Below the pieces are notes generated by a model. It was not told the origin of the DNA and did not search any database. It saw nothing but the letters and a program-made list of their open reading frames with translations. Below are positions 60,165 to 64,000 of a stretch of 64,000 nt of DNA, piece by piece. Source of the DNA: Diatrype stigma (Eukaryota; Ascomycota; Sordariomycetes; Xylariales; Diatrypaceae); the NCBI GenBank assembly GCA_022225965.2, contig JAKJXP020000016.1, positions 372,001 through 436,000 on the forward strand, written 5' to 3'. Every line of letters begins with the position of its first letter. The stretch's first letter is position 1. The translations under genes were made by a program, and so were the position numbers.

Positions 60165-63100
60165 TCAATCATAGCATACCTTCATCGTACACGGGAACGG
60201 GAAGTAGGAGCCGCGGTCCTCGCGCATGTACACGTAGAAGCCGCCCGGTCGGGGCACCTTCTTCAGCTCGCCCTGGGGGCCGGGGGCGCGGCGCACGTTC
60301 TTGAGGCGGAACAGGGCCCGGAACATCTCTGCGAGGCCTGCCTGCGCCAGGTCGCGGCCCAGGCACGTGTGCGGGCCCGCCCCGAAGAAGATATATGCCC
60401 CCAGCGGCCGCCGCGGGTCCACTGCATCCGGGTCCGGGAAGTGGGACGGGTCCTTGGCAGCGCTGACCTGTTGTGTTGTGTCGGACAGAGGTAAGTAGGT
60501 GTCAAAGAGAGGGGTACAAGGAAAGGGGGTGAAGAAGGACAGAAAGAAACTTACGAAGCTGACAAAGACACGGTCGTGCGCCTTGACGTGCACCTCGCGG
60601 CCGTCATCTTCCACGATGACATCGTCGGCGGCGACCTCGCGGTACGAGCCGAACGTGCCCGCGAGCCGGATGCCCTCCATGCAGTAGCCTAGCAGCAGGG
60701 CGTCCGTCTCGGCCGAGGACGGCAGGTTGGCGATGCGGTACATCTCAGGGATGTGCTTCTCACCCGCCGGCGTCAGATAGTAATCCACAGCTTGGGCGAA
60801 CTGCGATTTTTTCGTTTCCACGAATTAGTTTTTTTACTTCTAGCAGATAGGCAGAAGATAAACGCACCACTTCAGCGATATTCGGCACAGATGCGCCCGC
60901 CGTCGGCAGTATCTGGCTCCACGCGATATCGTAATTACTAAGACCTGTCTTCTTGAGGCCCTTGATAAGATTTACGCCATAAGCAGCGAGGGGGTCGTCG
61001 GGGGCCGGGCCGGAAGCAAAGAAACCGCGCAGCCCAAAACCCGTGACGACGCCGACGTTGGCCTCGATCAGGCGGCCGAGTTGGTCCGCGACGGCCTTCG
61101 CGGCGCGGCGCAGCGGGAACGACTTGGCCGGGTCGATGTCGAAGAAGATGCAGACGAAGATGACGGCCAGGACCTGGTACAGCTCCTGCTCGCTGTAGAT
61201 GCCCCTCGGGTTGGCGGCAGTCTTGAGCGGCAGGTTGAAGACCCGCGCCGCGAAGTGCGTGGGGCCTAGGTTGCCGACGTCGCGCACCACGTCGACGAAG
61301 TTGGTCCCCGCCAGCCGGTAGGTCTTCTCCCGGATCAGCTGCTCGGTGATCTGCGCGTAGAACGCCTTGACGTGCCCGCGCCACCCGTCCACGTACAGCT
61401 GCGCGTGCATGCACTGCCGCTGCCGGGCGTGTAGGTCCGTGTCGCCCGAGAGCATGAAGCGGCTGCCGCCCGTGCCCATGAGGAAGGAAAGCCCCTCGTG
61501 CCATGTTACCCTGTACTTGTCTTGGTTCTCCAGGATGTACTGTGCCCCGCTATACGAGGTGATGTTAACTCTCTGGGGAATGAAGGTCGGCCGGTCGAAG
61601 CTGAAGTGTTCGACCCGGCCAAGGTTGGTCAGAATCTTCTTGGTCTCGCTCGGTACTGCACCGAGGGGGTCAGTTCTCACATTGAAACACACTCTATACA
61701 TGTCATTGAGTGGATGATACGTACTACACATAGGGTAATGGGCGTAGACAGAGTCTGGTTTGAAGTGGTTGGGGAAAGCTCGAGTAAACAGCTTGTACCA
61801 GCAACAACCCTGGTTTATGTTTAAGTCATATGCGACTTCATTGTAACCCCACGACGTGAGATAGCGTGGGTTATAGTCAGTGGTGTAGAAGCGATCCCCA
61901 CGTGTCAGACAAACGGCATCAGAGAGAATAACACGCGAGATTGTATACGTGGGCTAAATCGATTAGTGATCATGTTACAGGCAGCAGTAGGATAAGTGTA
62001 ACTCACCGCGATACCAACGCCTGGGACCATCGGTTCCTTGGCTTCTTCTGCTACTAATCCGGGATACAGCTCAACGAAGTCGGGATGCTCATACAGATGA
62101 CGAAGAGCTTCGGAAATATCAGGGTCAGAATTGATATCCTCAAATCTTTCATACGGTTTCAGCCCGAAATGCTTGCGGAACTCATTGAGGCCTGCAACGT
62201 TCCACTGGCGACCTTGCATAATGCCCATTATTTCGACTGGTTTCATAGCCTGCGGCACGTTACGGCCACCGAAAGCCCCGGCACAGTCCTCGATGGCTGA
62301 GGTGATGCACTCGACGAGGTCGTCGTCATTAAACTTCCCATCAGGGCCTCGCTTGAATCCGCCGAACACACGCTCCGCTGGATCCGAGGGGATGCTCTGG
62401 TCGAATTTTCTAAAGCCCGTTGCCATATCTTTGGGCGATATAGTGCTTGGATCCTTACCGAACATGCTTGCGAAGAAATCCTGGAGCCACTTGTCGTCTT
62501 TGTCGGAGATGTTCGAATGCCACCTGGGAAAGTCAACTTGTGGCCTATTATGGTACAAGTCCAGGTGGTAGTACTTACCTGTAGCACAAGTTGAACTCTG
62601 CCGAGACCATGCTCCCAGTGCCTCGTTCAGATCCGGTGTGTGTGCCTGCATTTCTGCCCATTTCTTGCCGGGGGTCAAGAGTCCAAGTTGTGTTGCTCCG
62701 ATTCAAGTTGACGATGTTCCGCACATCTGCTCCATGTTAGCATCTTGAAACACCTTGCAATTGACTCCATAATTTGATCGCCATCACTCGTAACATTAAT
62801 AGCAGTAATGAGACAAGCGTTTAAGAACCCCAAGCCGGTGGGGTGATGGGCCAATTCAAAGGCAGATAATACACATACTGCGAGCAAGTCAACTTCATGG
62901 TTCAGGGGTTTTAGGGGGGAGCGGACAGGTGGGGCTTACCAGTCAACTAGCGTGATATTGATATAGAGTCCCGCGGTGACAAGGCGGGCCGTCTGGAACA
63001 AGTCATTATCATACTTCTTCCAGGCCTCGGCTGCCTGGGCTTCGTTCAGGTTGGGGGAAGGAGGTGTAAAACGACCGCCCTCGTTGATCGCTGCCAGATT

Positions 63101-64000
63101 GGTTGCCACATGGTTGTGGAATCGGTTGAACATGATGAGGATAACACTGCAACCCGGTGGCATCCCGTGTAAGCGTTTATCAGCGTATGTGTCGGGTTTC
63201 ATCATGCCATCCTTGAAAGTCCGCACGGAGTCTTGCATCCCCTGGTTACTGCCATATAATGGGGAGAGGTCCAGATAGGACGAGGTGAGCGTCTTGTTTG
63301 TGTCTCTGTGGTCCGTCCAGAACAGATCGTGGATGATGATGGTGGCCCAGTACCAAAGAACCGAGGAGACGTTGTTGGGATGTTTCTTGTAAGTGGTTCT
63401 CTTCATGACCGACTCGAAAATGAGCTCCGGATCAGGCATGGCCCCAAGGGGGATGACGCCGGGTCGACAGGTTCGCGCGTAGGTGGAACCCGCGGCACCG
63501 AGCATAGGGTTCAACGGGTTGTTCCAGGATCCATCAGCCATTCGATACCGGTGCTTCTCACCAACGTATAGTAGCGGAGGATGGTCCAAGGTGTACCATA
63601 GCTCATTCAGGAAAGAATTCGTTAGCTCTTCCCTAAGACGGGAGTTATGAGGGAGTCCGGCGACAAGTTGGATCACATTTTCCATGATCATGGTCTTGTC
63701 ATCTGTGAGCTGCTCGCCCTTGAGCTTGCTCTTGGCAAGAGCCAGTACCGTCTTGACATCTAGCATGCAGTTAGCCAGAGGTTCTGTTGTCTGTGCCGTT
63801 TTCTGTCTCAACACACCTTTCCATGCGATGTACTTCAGATCATTGAATATGCTACTTTTCTTTGTCGTGGCGCCGTAGGTTCCATCGCCATGCTGGTTTG
63901 GGAGAGGTCGCCGTGAAGCCTGGATCAACTGTCCGAACTGAGAGAAGGCTGTTGATACACCCGCCTCAGTAGGCTTTGGTAGAGGAGCTGGTTTTTCCTG
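60165..64000 (-). CDS. Ppo/linoleate diol synthase-type oxygenase (heme peroxidase-P450 fusion), 5' partial
   Basis: Exons on the minus strand: >64000-63817, 63759-62941, 62726-62579, 62523-62007, 61953-61728, 61655-60868, 60800-60555 and 60467-60165. The gene starts beyond the window; 1076 residues are present, close to the usual 1080-1180. The N-terminal animal-peroxidase-like dioxygenase has distal His about 205 (I-I-I-H-D-L-F) and Y-R-W-H (Tyr383 radical site, His386 proximal ligand), assembled across an intron. The C-terminal P450 keeps the heme thiolate Cys about 1011 in F-F-G-A-G-P-H-T-C-L-G, so it resembles PpoA/diol synthases, not PpoC, which lacks that Cys. Such enzymes make hydroperoxy-linoleate and rearrange it to diols, the psi-factor signals of sporulation. 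The introns at 63816-63760 and 61727-61656 are multiples of three without stops. At 62940/62941 the canonical GT donor is one base out of frame. Confidence 0.85.

Overview
The window looks like the nuclear genome of a filamentous ascomycete (Pezizomycotina, probably a Sordariomycete). Genes have short introns of about 50-100 bp with GTRAGT-like donors, CTAAC-like branch sites and TAG/CAG acceptors. Gene families are typical of moulds (Yap-like bZIP, Srk1/RCK2-type kinase, CFEM, NmrA-like, psi-factor oxygenase). A block of about 12 kb is extremely AT-rich, with the C-to-T and G-to-A damage expected of repeat-induced point mutation (RIP). I cannot name the species.

Layout. 1-18.3 kb: no recognisable gene, only scattered minisatellites in balanced-composition DNA. 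18.3-19.8 kb (+): a two-exon bZIP regulator with ankyrin repeats. 22.1-24.7 kb (-): a five-exon stress/MAPK-activated-type kinase. 24.7-31.9 kb: gene-poor, with a perfect 45-bp palindrome at 30.2 kb. 31.95-33.24 kb (-): a GH79-like glycosidase that has lost its 5' exons. It abuts a 9-T/55-A homopolymer and, on +, an intronless gene joining an AlkB-type 2-oxoglutarate dioxygenase to a GST-like domain (33.4-35.4 kb). 36.1-37.5 kb (-): a four-exon CFEM membrane protein. 38.87-39.94 kb: a non-autonomous element with 44-bp terminal inverted repeats and a TA duplication. It carries a 12-bp minisatellite, a tRNA-Tyr-like Pol III promoter and an array of GACCGTCT motifs.

40.6-52.0 kb is a nested transposon. 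A RIP-damaged Mutator-like element (MULE) of about 3.1 kb on the - strand is split by an 8.3-kb Ty3/Gypsy chromovirus on the + strand, flanked by a 5-bp CGTAA duplication. The MULE reading frame resumes across the insertion. Catalytic aspartates in the MULE transposase, the reverse transcriptase and the integrase are all read as asparagine.

56.2-64 kb is a compact gene group: an NmrA-like oxidoreductase (-), a divergent bZIP (+) sharing a 674-bp promoter with three ACGT-core sites, and, convergent with the bZIP, a large linoleate diol synthase/Ppo-type fusion of heme peroxidase and P450 (-) that runs off the right edge. This arrangement suggests a small regulated oxylipin module, but that is an inference. 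The oxygenase has a one-base discrepancy at one splice junction, which should be checked as either a sequence error or a real lesion.
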